Part shown: positions 24,651 through 32,469 of the stretch, in pieces
Layout of the letters: the number at the start of each line of letters is the position of its first letter
How positions within the stretch are numbered: the stretch's first letter is position 1
NCBI RefSeq assembly: GCF_001426585.1
Contig: NZ_LMEI01000010.1
Span: forward strand, 1-64,000
Direction: 5' to 3'
Source of the DNA: Streptomyces sp. Root431
GTDB lineage: Bacteria; Actinomycetota; Actinomycetes; Streptomycetales; Streptomycetaceae
DNA length: 64,000 bases
The notes under the pieces: generated by a model
What the model saw: only the letters and a program-made list of their open reading frames with translations
Databases searched by the model: none
Told to the model about the DNA's origin: nothing
Program-made: the position numbers and the translations under genes

Positions 24651-25622
24651 CTACTCCTCCAGGCGCTCGGCGAGCCTCCGGGCCAGGTTCCGGGCCTTGT
24701 CCTGCAGTTCCTTGCTGTCCGGGGCCTCCGAGGACGCGGTGGTCTGCGCCCGGTAGGAGACGGTCACGATGACGTTGGATGTGCGGAACACCACGCTCAC
24801 GGCACGCTGGTGGCCGTTCGCGCTGGCGGCGCTCAGGGCGTCGTCGACGTACGCGATGTCGCCGAGACCGTCGAGGACGCGGGGCTCCAGGCCGGTGGAG
24901 GTGGAGGTCGGGGTCGGGGTGGGGCCGCCGGAGGCCGCTCCCGTGGAGGATGCGCCCGGCGCCGAGCCGGTGGCGGGCGGCGGGGTCTTGCTCGGCGGAG
25001 CGGTGGTGCCCGTGGTGCTCGCGGCGCCTGTGGTGCTCGCGGTGCTCTTGGGGTCGGCCGTGCCGGTGCCGGTGCCGGTGGCGGTGCCCGTGGCCGTGCC
25101 GGTGGGCGCGGGCGGGGTCGTGGGCGCGGTCGTGGGGGGTACGGGGATGCCCGCCGCGAGCTGCTTGCGGAGGTACACCTCCTGCGCCCGGGCGTCGTCG
25201 CTGATGGCGGGGTCGTACGACACGACCCGTTCGATGTCGAGGACGAGCCGGTGGGAGATCTCGGGGCTGTCGGCCTTCCACGTGCAGCCGACGCGCCGGT
25301 CGGTGTCGTACGTGACGGCCGCGACGCCGCGGTACGCCTTGCCGCGCTCGGCGTCGGCCAGGGCGGCGGCGCCGGGGAGCAGGTCCTTCAGCATGGCCTG
25401 CGGGACGGAGCCGCAGGGCTCGAAGAGGGTGCGGTAGCGGCCGGGGGGCGCGACGGGCGAGACGGGGCCGGCCTTGGCGTCGACGGCGATGTCGTCCGTC
25501 GTGGGGCCCGCCGAGCAGCCCGTGAGGCCCAGTCCGAGGCCCAGCCCGAGGATGCTGGTCAGGACGGTGGCGGTACGCGCCGTGGACCCGGTGCGGCCGG
25601 GGGCGTACCTCTTTCGCTGCAC
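24651..25622 (-). CDS. DUF3558-like lipoprotein (paralog)
   Basis: A 323-aa lipoprotein related in domain layout to its downstream neighbour. The signal sequence (VLTSILGLGLGLGLTGC) ends in the lipobox LTGC, then the domain has FEPCGSVPQAMLKDLLPGA and VGCTWKADSPEIS with the same two-cysteine pattern. A low-complexity stretch of about 70 residues with alternating Gly-Thr (TGTATGTATGTGTGTADPKS) follows, then a final domain (VLDGLGDIAYVDDALS...VTVSYRAQT). GTG 25622 follows GGGAGAAGGGAG; the open frame upstream to 25694 is not protein-like. It probably forms a transcription unit with the next lipoprotein. Confidence 0.83.
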   Translation of the reverse strand: MQRKRYAPGRTGSTARTATVLTSILGLGLGLGLTGCSAGPTTDDIAVDAKAGPVSPVAPPGRYRTLFEPCGSVPQAMLKDLLPGAAALADAERGKAYRGVAAVTYDTDRRVGCTWKADSPEISHRLVLDIERVVSYDPAISDDARAQEVYLRKQLAAGIPVPPTTAPTTPPAPTGTATGTATGTGTGTADPKSTASTTGAASTTGTTAPPSKTPPPATGSAPGASSTGAASGGPTPTPTSTSTGLEPRVLDGLGDIAYVDDALSAASANGHQRAVSVVFRTSNVIVTVSYRAQTTASSEAPDSKELQDKARNLARRLAERLEE

Positions 25623-25796
25623 GGTCCCAGGCTCCCTTCTCCCGAAGTCTTTCCCGAAAACTGTTTGCCGCGCGAAGCCGGCCGGTGGACACAATGTCTA
25701 TCGCACACGCAGCTGTTGATGCCGGTCCGCTGTCACCTGTACGGGCTTTGGCTCCGGTTTTTGCGTTATCAGACTTATCGGGGGAATTGAGGAAGT

Positions 25797-26990
25797 ATGT
25801 CGTACGTAGAGGTACCGGGGGCGAACGTGCCCATCCGGATGTGGACCGATCCTTCCATGGTGGACGACGGCGCCATGCAGCAGCTGCGGAACACGGCGAC
25901 GCTGCCGTGGATCAAGGGCCTGGCCGTGATGCCGGACGTGCACTTCGGCAAGGGTGCGACGGTCGGTTCGGTGATCGCGATGCAGGGGGCGGTGTGTCCG
26001 GCGGCGGTCGGCGTCGACATCGGCTGCGGCATGTCGGCGGTCAAGTCCTCGCTGACGGCGAACGACCTGCCGGGCGATCTGTCACGGCTGCGGTCGAAGA
26101 TCGAGCAGGCGATCCCGGTGGGGCGCGGGCTGCACCGCGAGGCGGTGGACCCGGGGCGGCTGTACAAGTTCCCGACGGCGGGGTGGGGCGACTTCTGGTC
26201 GCGGTTCGACACGGTCGCCGATCCGGTGAAGTTCCGTCGGGGCCGGGCGGAGCAGCAGATGGGAACGCTCGGATCCGGAAACCACTTCGTCGAGCTCTGT
26301 ATCGACGACTCCGGCGCGGTGTGGCTCATGCTGCACTCCGGCTCCCGGAACATCGGCAAGGAGCTCGCCGAGTACCACATCGGCGAGGCCCGGAACCTGC
26401 CGCACAACCAGGGGCTCGTCGACCGTGACCTGGCCGTCTTCGTCGCGGACACCCCGCAGATGGCGGCCTACCGCAACGACCTCTTCTGGGCGCAGGAGTA
26501 CGCGAAGTTCAACCGGGCCATCATGATGGCGCTCTTCCAGGAGGTCGTCCGCCGGGAGTTCCGCAAGGCGCGGGTCGACTTCGACCAGGTCATCTCCTGC
26601 CATCACAACTACGTGGCGGAGGAGCAGTACGAGGGCATGGACATGCTCGTCACCCGGAAGGGTGCGATCCGGGCCGGCTCCGGGGAGTTCGGGATCATCC
26701 CGGGCTCGATGGGCACCGGCTCGTACATCGTGAAGGGCCTCGGGAACGCGGCGTCGTTCAACTCGGCCTCGCACGGCGCGGGCCGGAAGATGAGCCGGAG
26801 CGCAGCGAAGAAGCGCTTCTCGACGCGGGACCTGGAGGAGCAGACGCGGGGCGTGGAGTGCCGTAAGGACTCCGGCGTCGTGGACGAGATCCCCGGCGCG
26901 TACAAGCCGATCGAGAAGGTGATCGAGCAGCAGCGGGACCTGGTGGAGGTCGTCGCCAAGCTGAAGCAGGTCGTCTGTGTGAAGGGTTGA
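25797..26990 (+). CDS. rtcB: RtcB family RNA ligase
   Basis: A 397-aa RtcB-type ligase, which joins RNA 2',3'-cyclic phosphate or 3'-phosphate ends to 5'-OH in a GTP/Mn-dependent reaction. Metal-binding residues are visible in MPDVHFGKG, VGVDIGCGM (Cys), LGSGNHFVEL, LHSGSRNIG and CHHNYV, and the guanylylated His is in NSASHGAGRKMSRS. ATG 25797 follows TTGAGGAAGT. No archease or RtcR-type activator is next to it. It is flanked upstream by an unusually AT-containing 170-bp gap and downstream by a terminator, so it appears monocistronic. Confidence 0.95.
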   Translation: MSYVEVPGANVPIRMWTDPSMVDDGAMQQLRNTATLPWIKGLAVMPDVHFGKGATVGSVIAMQGAVCPAAVGVDIGCGMSAVKSSLTANDLPGDLSRLRSKIEQAIPVGRGLHREAVDPGRLYKFPTAGWGDFWSRFDTVADPVKFRRGRAEQQMGTLGSGNHFVELCIDDSGAVWLMLHSGSRNIGKELAEYHIGEARNLPHNQGLVDRDLAVFVADTPQMAAYRNDLFWAQEYAKFNRAIMMALFQEVVRREFRKARVDFDQVISCHHNYVAEEQYEGMDMLVTRKGAIRAGSGEFGIIPGSMGTGSYIVKGLGNAASFNSASHGAGRKMSRSAAKKRFSTRDLEEQTRGVECRKDSGVVDEIPGAYKPIEKVIEQQRDLVEVVAKLKQVVCVKG

Positions 26991-27036
26991 GCCGCGAGGG
27001 GTTTTCCTCGGGGGAGGGCTTCGGGGGGAGCCTTCG

Positions 27037-27065
27037 GGGGCCGGTGCCGTGCACCGGCCCCTTTC
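27037..27065 (+). terminator. Terminator between rtcB and the SDR gene
   Basis: GGGGCCGGTGC (27037-27047), loop CGT, GCACCGGCCCC (27051-27061), followed by TTTCC. It lies between convergent rtcB and the SDR gene (stop 27078). Confidence 0.8.
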
Positions 27066-27077
27066 CGCTGCCGCCTT

Positions 27078-27842
27078 CTACAGCTCGCGGTGGACCTTCG
27101 TGTTGGAGGCCTGGGCGCGGGGGCGGACGACCAGCAGGTCGATGTTGACGTGCGGGGGGCGGGTGCAGGCCCAGGTGATGGTGTCGGCCACGTCGTCCGC
27201 GGTGAGCGGCTCCGCCACGCCCGCGTAGACCTTGGCGGCCTTGTCGGTGTCGCCGCGGAAGCGGGTCGTGGCGAACTCGTCCGTCTTGACCATGCCCGGG
27301 GCGATCTCGATGACGCGGACCGGGGTGCCGACGATCTCCAGGCGGAGGGTCTCGGCGAGGACGCGGGCGCCGTTCTTCGCGGCGACGTAGCCGGCGCCGC
27401 CCTCGTAGGTGGAGTGGCCCGCGGTCGAGGAGAGGACGACGACCGTGCCGTCGCCGCTCGCGGTGAGGGCGGGAAGCAGGGCCTGGGTCATGTGGAGGGT
27501 GCCGAGGACGTTGACCTCGTACATCTGGCGCCAGTCCTCGGGGTCGCCGGTGGCGACGGAGTCGGCGCCGAGGGCTCCGCCGGCGTTGTTCACGAGGACC
27601 GCCAGGGCGCGGAAGGCGGTGGCGAACTCGTCGACGGCGGCGCGGTCGGTGACGTCGAGGGCGTAGGCGGTGGCCTGGTGGCCGGCGTCGTTGATCTCGG
27701 CGGCGAGCGCCTCGATGCGGTCCTTGCGGCGGGCGGTGAGCACCACGCGGTAGCCGGCGGCGGCCAGCTGCTTGGCCGTGGCGGCGCCGATTCCGCTGCT
27801 CGCTCCGGTGATGACGGCGATGGGGGTACCGGGGGCGGTCAT
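27078..27842 (-). CDS. SDR family oxidoreductase
   Basis: A 254-aa classical short-chain dehydrogenase. The cofactor motif TGASSGIG (near 12-19), NNAGG, the catalytic Ser in VLSSTAGH and YVAAK (Tyr-x-x-x-Lys) are all present; an Arg pair after the motif (LTARRKDR) favours NADP. It resembles the YdfG / serine-3-dehydrogenase-like group, but the substrate is not defined. ATG 27842 has GAGGAG at 7-nt spacing. It lies 66 bp downstream of the YnfA-type gene on the same strand, so co-transcription is likely. Confidence 0.92.
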   Translation of the reverse strand: MTAPGTPIAVITGASSGIGAATAKQLAAAGYRVVLTARRKDRIEALAAEINDAGHQATAYALDVTDRAAVDEFATAFRALAVLVNNAGGALGADSVATGDPEDWRQMYEVNVLGTLHMTQALLPALTASGDGTVVVLSSTAGHSTYEGGAGYVAAKNGARVLAETLRLEIVGTPVRVIEIAPGMVKTDEFATTRFRGDTDKAAKVYAGVAEPLTADDVADTITWACTRPPHVNIDLLVVRPRAQASNTKVHREL

Positions 27843-27907
27843 GGCGTGCTCCTCGCGCAGGTGGTCGATTACGTGCATCGCCCGGTCAGGATAGGTGGGC
27901 GCCCGGA

Positions 27908-28243
27908 TCAGCGGCCGCGTGGGGCGTACATGATCACGGCCATGCCGACGAGGCAGACGAGCGCGCCGATCACGTCCCAGCGGTCGGGCCGGTAGCCGTC
28001 GGCGGCCATGCCCCAGGCGAGCGACCCCGCGACGAACACGCCGCCGTACGCCGCGAGGATGCGGCCGAACTCGGCGTCGGGCTGGAGGGTGGCGACGAAG
28101 CCGTAGACGCCGAGGGCGAGGACGCCGGCGCCGATCCAGATCCAGCCGCGGTGCTCTCGCACGCCCTGCCAGACGAGCCAGGCGCCGCCGATCTCGAAGA
28201 GGGCGGCGAGGACGAAGAGGGCGGCGGAGCGGGCGACGAGCAT
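27908..28243 (-). CDS. YnfA family membrane protein (UPF0060)
   Basis: A 111-aa protein with four hydrophobic segments (SAALFVLAALFEIGGAWLVW, GWIWIGAGVLALGVYGFVA, RILAAYGGVFVAGSLAWGMA, DVIGALVCLVGMAVIMY) and the conserved FEIGGAWLVWQ start, matching YnfA/UPF0060, SMR-like small multidrug-resistance-type proteins. ATG 28243. The inverted repeat at 28272-28286 lies immediately upstream and could control it. Confidence 0.93.
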   Translation of the reverse strand: MLVARSAALFVLAALFEIGGAWLVWQGVREHRGWIWIGAGVLALGVYGFVATLQPDAEFGRILAAYGGVFVAGSLAWGMAADGYRPDRWDVIGALVCLVGMAVIMYAPRGR

Positions 28244-28271
28244 GGGAGCAGGGTGCCATGAGACACGCTGG

Positions 28272-28286
28272 CTGACAGGTTGTCAG
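28272..28286. promoter_or_regulatory. Inverted repeat CTGACA-N3-TGTCAG
   Basis: A perfect 6-3-6 inverted repeat lies in the 75-bp gap between the divergent YnfA-type gene (start 28243) and the secreted-protein gene (start 28319). It is a candidate operator for one or both; the MarR gene at 28937 is the nearest regulator, but nothing ties them directly. Confidence 0.45.
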
Positions 28287-28318
28287 AAGATGGGATGATC
28301 TGTGGGTATTTTGAGGAT

Positions 28319-28906
28319 ATGCGTGGAATCGTGAAGTCTGTGCTCGGGGTCGTGCTCGCGGCTTCGGCGGTGATGGGTGCGGGGGCGGGTGCGAGCGCCG
28401 GTGCCGTGGGGCCCGAGGCCGGCGTAGGGCCGGTGATCGGGGTAGGGCCGGAGGTCAGGGTCGGGCCCGAGGTCAGGGTCGGGCCCGAGGTCGGGGTAGG
28501 GCCGGAGGCCGGGGGCGGGGTCGAGGCGGATCTCGCCCATCACGGTCATGTCTCCCTGTGGGACGGGCGGGTCGGTGTCTGGCTGGTCAGTGAGAACCAC
28601 GGGCCCTCCGATCTCTCCCAGGCGACGGTCCGCCTCGCCTTCTCCGAGCCGATGGCCGGGGGCCAGGAACTGCCGACGGCCTGCCTGTGGAGCAGTGACC
28701 GCGTGGTGTCCTGCCGGACGGGCGAGCTCCGGGCCGCGGGCGACGTCGGCGAGCTGGCGCTCGACCTGCGGACCGCGGGCCTTCCGGACGAGCTGACCGT
28801 GGAGATCGCCACGGCCTGGCGGGACGGGGCGGCGGCCGACCGGAATCCGGGCAACGACCGGCACCGGGTCCTCGTGCTCGCCACCGGGGACCCGTACGTC
28901 TTCTGA
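28319..28906 (+). CDS. Secreted protein with hexapeptide repeats
   Basis: A 195-aa exported protein of unknown function. The signal peptide (MRGIVKSVLGVVLAASAVMG, cleavage around ASAG-A) is followed by six tandem copies of Gly-Pro-Glu-(Val/Ala)-(Arg/Gly)-Val at residues 31-66, then a globular domain of about 120 residues with two cysteines (TACLWSS, VSCRTGE). The domain composition (VSLWDGRVGVWLVSENHGPSD) resembles a DUF11/CARDB-like beta-sandwich, which is a guess. ATG 28319 follows TTGAGGAT. The MarR gene starts 30 bp downstream and may be co-transcribed. Confidence 0.75.
   Translation: MRGIVKSVLGVVLAASAVMGAGAGASAGAVGPEAGVGPVIGVGPEVRVGPEVRVGPEVGVGPEAGGGVEADLAHHGHVSLWDGRVGVWLVSENHGPSDLSQATVRLAFSEPMAGGQELPTACLWSSDRVVSCRTGELRAAGDVGELALDLRTAGLPDELTVEIATAWRDGAAADRNPGNDRHRVLVLATGDPYVF
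28409..28516 (+). repeat. 18-bp tandem repeat (six units) coding GPEVxV
   Basis: Six in-frame 18-bp units encode GPEAGV, GPVIGV, GPEVRV, GPEVRV, GPEVGV and GPEAGG inside the secreted-protein gene. Units three to five are nearly identical at DNA level (GGGCCGGAGGTCAGGGTC type), implying recent expansion by slippage. Confidence 0.85.
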
Positions 28907-28936
28907 CGGCCGGTGCCTGGTTCGTACAATTTCTGC

Positions 28937-29422
28937 ATGCCGCAGAAGAGTTCCGCCCGGCGCGAGGCGCTGATGACCGAGCTGTACGGGGAGGCCCGCC
29001 GCTACATGGCCTCCTACGCCCTCTTCAACCAGGCGGTCGCCGACCACCTGCGGCTCCACCCGACCGACGTGCAGTGCCTGAACCTGCTCAGCCTGGAGGA
29101 GCGGCCGGTCACCACCGGCCGGGTGGCCGAGCTGACCGGGCTCACCACGGGCTCCGCGACCCGGCTCGTCGACCGGCTGGAACGGGCCGGGTACGTGACG
29201 CGCGAGCGGGACACCGAGGACCGGCGCCGCGTCCTGGTGGCGCTCGTGCCCGAGCGTATGGCCGAGCTCGCCGCTCTGTGGCGGAAGCTCAACGGGACCT
29301 GGGGCACGATGTTCGACGTGTACAGCGACGCCGAGGTCGCCCTCCTCATCGCCCACATGCGGCGCACCGTCGAGGTCAGCGCCGCCCAGGTCGAGCGGCT
29401 GCGCGGCGGCGAGCTCGACTGA
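28937..29422 (+). CDS. MarR family transcriptional regulator
   Basis: A 161-aa winged-helix regulator: HPTDVQCLNLL, helix-turn-helix GRVAELTGLTTGSATRLVDRLERAGYV, and the wing RERDTEDRRRVLVALVPE. ATG 28937 is preferred; a GTG/ATG-free extension back to 28913 is not needed. Its position behind a secreted protein is not informative about its ligand. Confidence 0.92.
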   Translation: MPQKSSARREALMTELYGEARRYMASYALFNQAVADHLRLHPTDVQCLNLLSLEERPVTTGRVAELTGLTTGSATRLVDRLERAGYVTRERDTEDRRRVLVALVPERMAELAALWRKLNGTWGTMFDVYSDAEVALLIAHMRRTVEVSAAQVERLRGGELD

Positions 29423-29471
29423 CGGGGGCGGCCGGGCGGCCCCGAGGGATCGTCCGGCCGCTGTCCGGTGC

Positions 29472-30209
29472 CTAGTGGGCCGTCGCGCCGCCGAATTCGC
29501 GGACCGCTTCGGAGACGATCGCCTCCAGGCGGGCGTGGTGGGCGCCGCGCCAGTAGACCCGGCCGCACTCCACGCACTCCGCGAAGACGTCGTACGTCTT
29601 CTCCGTGCCCTGCTCCAGCCGCTCGCGGACCGCGTCCTTGTCGGTGTCGGACAGCTCCCCGTTGCACGCGGTGCAGCGGGTCCAGGGCGCCAGCGGCGGC
29701 GCGAACCGCTCCAGTACGTCGCGGAGCTGGTCCTCCGGCCGGTCGCTGTACACATAGGCGCCCGCCCACAGCTCACGGCGGCGCAGCAGGCCGCGGTCGC
29801 GCGAGAGCATGACCCGCTGATCGCGCGCGGAGAGCGCGGCCAGGGCGGCGTCGCCGATGTCCTCGCTCTCGTACGCCGCGTCCACGCCGAGCAGGCGCAG
29901 CCGGCGCGCCAGCGTGCCGAGGTGGACGTCGAGCAGGAACCGGAGCGGTGCGCCCGGCACCGGCTGGGGGCGGGCGACGTCCTCCACCTCGACCGTCTCG
30001 CCCGCGGCCGGGACGTGTGACGGGTCCACGGGGCGGCCGTCGACGAGGAGCCGTCCCGCCTCGGTGAGCGGCACGCCGAGCGACTCCACCACGTGCCCGA
30101 GCGAGGAGGTGCCGTCGGTGGCCACGGGGGTGTGTCCCGAGCGTCGCTCCGCCGAGACGAAGACGCGCAGGCCGGGGGCGAATCTGATGTGGATCTCCGG
30201 TCCGTTCAC
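29472..30209 (-). CDS. Mut7-C RNAse domain-containing protein with ubiquitin-like N-terminus
   Basis: A 245-aa protein with three parts: an N-terminal ubiquitin-like Mut7-C partner domain (about 1-85, IHIRFAPGLRVFVS), a PIN-like Mut7-C domain (FLLDVHLGTLARRLRLLGVDA... MLSRDRGLL with acidic residues) and a C-terminal zinc ribbon (RCTACNGEL...ECVECGRVYWRG). The fold predicts a metal-dependent RNase; biological targets are unknown. GTG 30209 is the start. It converges with the MarR gene. Confidence 0.9.
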   Translation of the reverse strand: MNGPEIHIRFAPGLRVFVSAERRSGHTPVATDGTSSLGHVVESLGVPLTEAGRLLVDGRPVDPSHVPAAGETVEVEDVARPQPVPGAPLRFLLDVHLGTLARRLRLLGVDAAYESEDIGDAALAALSARDQRVMLSRDRGLLRRRELWAGAYVYSDRPEDQLRDVLERFAPPLAPWTRCTACNGELSDTDKDAVRERLEQGTEKTYDVFAECVECGRVYWRGAHHARLEAIVSEAVREFGGATAH

Positions 30210-30305
30210 GGGGACAGGATGGCACCGGGGGCCGGGCGGGGGCCAGGAGATTCGCCCCGGGTGGCGGGGAGCGGGGAGCGCGGGCCGGTTCCGCCGGTGG
30301 GCCGG

Positions 30306-31157
30306 TCAGGGGCGGAAGGCGGCGGCGTGGTCTCCGACCCAGGCGGCGAAGGTGCGGGCGGGGTGGCCCGTCAGCTCCTCGACGGTGCCGGTCAGTGGTG
30401 TGGGCCGGCCGTCGTGCGCGGCCCAGTAGGAGAGGAGGGCGTCCGCGAAGGTCTCCGGCATGAATCCGGCGACGGACTCCTTCCACTCCTCGGGCGTGGG
30501 CACGGTGTGGGGCGCGGGGCGGCCCGTCACCTCGGCCAGGATCGCGAGCTGCTCGGTGAAGTCCAGCGACTCGGGGCCGGTCAGGACGTAGGAGGAGCCG
30601 CGCAGCCGGGGCTCGGTGAGCACGGCGAGCGCGGCCTCGGCGATGTCGCGCTCATGGATCGGATCCCCGTACGCGTGCGGATACGGCAGGGCCGGTGCGC
30701 GGCCGTCCCGGAGCGCCCAGGACCACTGCAGGGCGTTGGAGGCGAAGGCGCCCGGCTGGAGGTAGGTGGCCTCGAAGGCTCCGGTGGCGGCGACGGCGGA
30801 CAGGGCGCGCTCGGCGGCGAGGTGGGAGGCGGCGATCGCGTTCCCGTCGGCGTCCGGGGCGAGGACGGAGCTGGAGGAGAGGAGCACGACGTGCTCGACG
30901 CCGGCGGCCCGGGCGCGGTCGGCGAAGGTGCCGGCGTGCGCGGCCTCCGCGTACAGGAAGACGGCGTCGACGCCGGTCAGGGCGGTGTCGAAGGTGCTCG
31001 GGTCGGTGAGATCGCAGCGCACGGTGGCGACGCCGGGCGGTGGGGAGAGGTCGACGGGGTTCTTGGAGGCGGCTGTGACCTTGACGCCCGCGGCGTCGAG
31101 CAGGCCGATCAGGGCGGAGGCGACGCGGCCGCGGCTGCCGGTGACGAGAACAGACAT
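30306..31157 (-). CDS. NAD(P)H-binding NmrA-like protein
   Basis: A 283-aa atypical SDR of the NmrA/HSCARG type. The dinucleotide motif is VLVTGSRGRVASALIG; no YxxxK is present, consistent with a redox-sensing or NAD(P)-binding role rather than catalysis. VEHVVLLSSSSV and YLQPGAFASNALQW match the family. ATG 31157 follows GAAAGGACACCCTC. The 130-bp region before it includes an A-rich stretch and precedes the divergent GNAT gene. Confidence 0.9.
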   Translation of the reverse strand: MSVLVTGSRGRVASALIGLLDAAGVKVTAASKNPVDLSPPPGVATVRCDLTDPSTFDTALTGVDAVFLYAEAAHAGTFADRARAAGVEHVVLLSSSSVLAPDADGNAIAASHLAAERALSAVAATGAFEATYLQPGAFASNALQWSWALRDGRAPALPYPHAYGDPIHERDIAEAALAVLTEPRLRGSSYVLTGPESLDFTEQLAILAEVTGRPAPHTVPTPEEWKESVAGFMPETFADALLSYWAAHDGRPTPLTGTVEELTGHPARTFAAWVGDHAAAFRP

Positions 31158-31286
31158 GAGGGTGTCCTTTCGGGAAGGGGGATCGCGAGATTCGCTGCAC
31201 AGAGAAGACTCTGCGCCACGCAGATAAATATCCGCGAGTGTCCCTCGTCCGTCAACCCTGAAAAAAACCTGGGGTACCTTCCCGGC

Positions 31287-31736
31287 ATGAAGATCATCAA
31301 CCTCGAGCCGGGTGACCCCCGGCTGGAGACCGACCTCCTGCCGGTCCTCTCCGAACTCCGCCCCCACCTCACCCCGGAGCTCTTCCGCGAGGTGTACGAG
31401 GCCGGGCACCCCGAGGGGCTGCGGTTCAGCGCCGCCTACAACGACGCCGGGCACTGCGTCGGCGCCGCGGGCTGGCGGATCGTCAACAACACCAGCTCCC
31501 TGCGCAAGCTCTACGTCGACGACCTGGTGACCGCCGCCGCCGACCGCTCCACCGGCGTCGGCCACGCTTTCGTCGCCCACCTGGAGGGCCACGCCCGCGC
31601 GGCCGGCTGCCACGAGCTCAACCTCGACTCCGGCACCCACCGCACCGGAGCCCACCGCTTCTACCTGCGCGAGCGCTTCGACATCGTCGCCTTCCACTTC
31701 ACCCGGCCGATCACCGGGCAGGAAGACGCCTCCTAG
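31287..31736 (+). CDS. GNAT family N-acetyltransferase
   Basis: A 149-aa acetyltransferase: LRKLYVDDLVTAAADRSTGVGHAFVAHLEGHARAAGCHELNLDSG contains the acetyl-CoA-binding R/Q-x-x-G-x-G/A-like VGHAFVAHLE loop and the following strand. HRTGAHRFYLRERFDIVAFHF is the usual C-terminal segment. Substrate unknown. Its TAG stop is the first triplet of the terminal inverted repeat of the element at 31734. Confidence 0.88.
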   Translation: MKIINLEPGDPRLETDLLPVLSELRPHLTPELFREVYEAGHPEGLRFSAAYNDAGHCVGAAGWRIVNNTSSLRKLYVDDLVTAAADRSTGVGHAFVAHLEGHARAAGCHELNLDSGTHRTGAHRFYLRERFDIVAFHFTRPITGQEDAS

Positions 31737-31902
31737 GGCGTGATTCGAAAGTCCCGCCTGCCTGGCGACGCCTGGCACGCACTCCCCCGTAGCCCTTCGG
31801 GCACGGGAGGTGCCCCCACGCCGCGTTGTCGGGATCGCCCCGCACCAGACGCCGCCAGGCCTGCCCTTCGGGCAGACGACGCTACTTTCGAAACACGCCC
31901 TA
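31734..31902. mobile_element. MITE-like 169-bp intergenic element with 19-bp inverted ends
   Basis: The left end TAGGGCGTGATTCGAAAGT (31734-31752) and the right end ACTTTCGAAACACGCCCTA (31884-31902) are inverted repeats with one mismatch in 19. The inside is also self-complementary (GCCTGGCGACGCCTGGC against GCACCAGACGCCGCCAGGC) and has two CCCTTCGGG minihairpins, so the whole unit can fold into one long stem. It has no coding capacity. Very similar intergenic elements recur, as I recall, in Streptomyces genomes. The ends provide the TAG stop codons of both flanking convergent acetyltransferase genes. Confidence 0.75.
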
Positions 31903-32454
31903 GCCGAGAGCGAGGCCCGGGGCGAGGTCAGGGGCCGGCCCCAGGTCGAGCCGCCAGTCGTTGCAGCGCATCGGGCGGCCCGGCGGGTACTCGAAGTCAC
32001 GCTCCCCGAGCAGCTCGAAACCCGCCTTGCGGCACACCGCGTTCGAAGCGGCGTTGTCCGCCGAAGGGAACGCGTGCAGATGACGGCCGAGCCCCGCGGA
32101 CCGGGCCTCCGCCGCCACCGCGCGCGTGGCGGCCGTCGCGACGCCCCGGCCCTGGAAGCCCGGCAGCACGGTCCATCCCGTCTCGTACACCGCCTCGCCG
32201 TCCCAGGTCTGCGCCCAGAAACCGATGCTGCCCACCACCACGTCGTCCGGCAGCAACCGGATCCGGAACATCCGCCCCGCACCCGTGTCGTCGGCGCTCA
32301 GCGCCACGTACCGCCGGTGGCGGCCGACGAGCTGCTCCTCCGTCTCCGGGCCACCGAGGTGCCCCATCAGCTCCGGCGCGTTCAGCGCGCGCAGCAGCCC
32401 CGCGTCCTCTTCGGACCAGGGCTCAAGGCGTACGGGAGAGGTGTAGTCGTCCAT
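31900..32454 (-). CDS. GNAT family N-acetyltransferase
   Basis: A 184-aa RimJ/RimL-like acetyltransferase with the acetyl-CoA loop VLPGFQGRGVATAATRAVAAEA and the downstream FPSADNAASNAVCRKAGFELLGERDFEYPPGRPM, a strong match to the Acetyltransf_3 pattern. Its stop TAG lies in the right terminal repeat of the MITE-like element, and the final residues DLAPGLALG look like a lengthened tail. ATG 32454. A 15-bp gap separates it from the AraC gene upstream, so the two may be co-transcribed. Confidence 0.9.
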   Translation of the reverse strand: MDDYTSPVRLEPWSEEDAGLLRALNAPELMGHLGGPETEEQLVGRHRRYVALSADDTGAGRMFRIRLLPDDVVVGSIGFWAQTWDGEAVYETGWTVLPGFQGRGVATAATRAVAAEARSAGLGRHLHAFPSADNAASNAVCRKAGFELLGERDFEYPPGRPMRCNDWRLDLGPAPDLAPGLALG

Positions 32455-32469
32455 GGTCCGTACGGTAGG

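Noticed and set aside
30306..32282. N-terminal extension of the NmrA-like gene to 658 aa
   Set aside because: The extra 375 residues cross the divergent GNAT gene and the inverted-repeat element and show no protein-like features.
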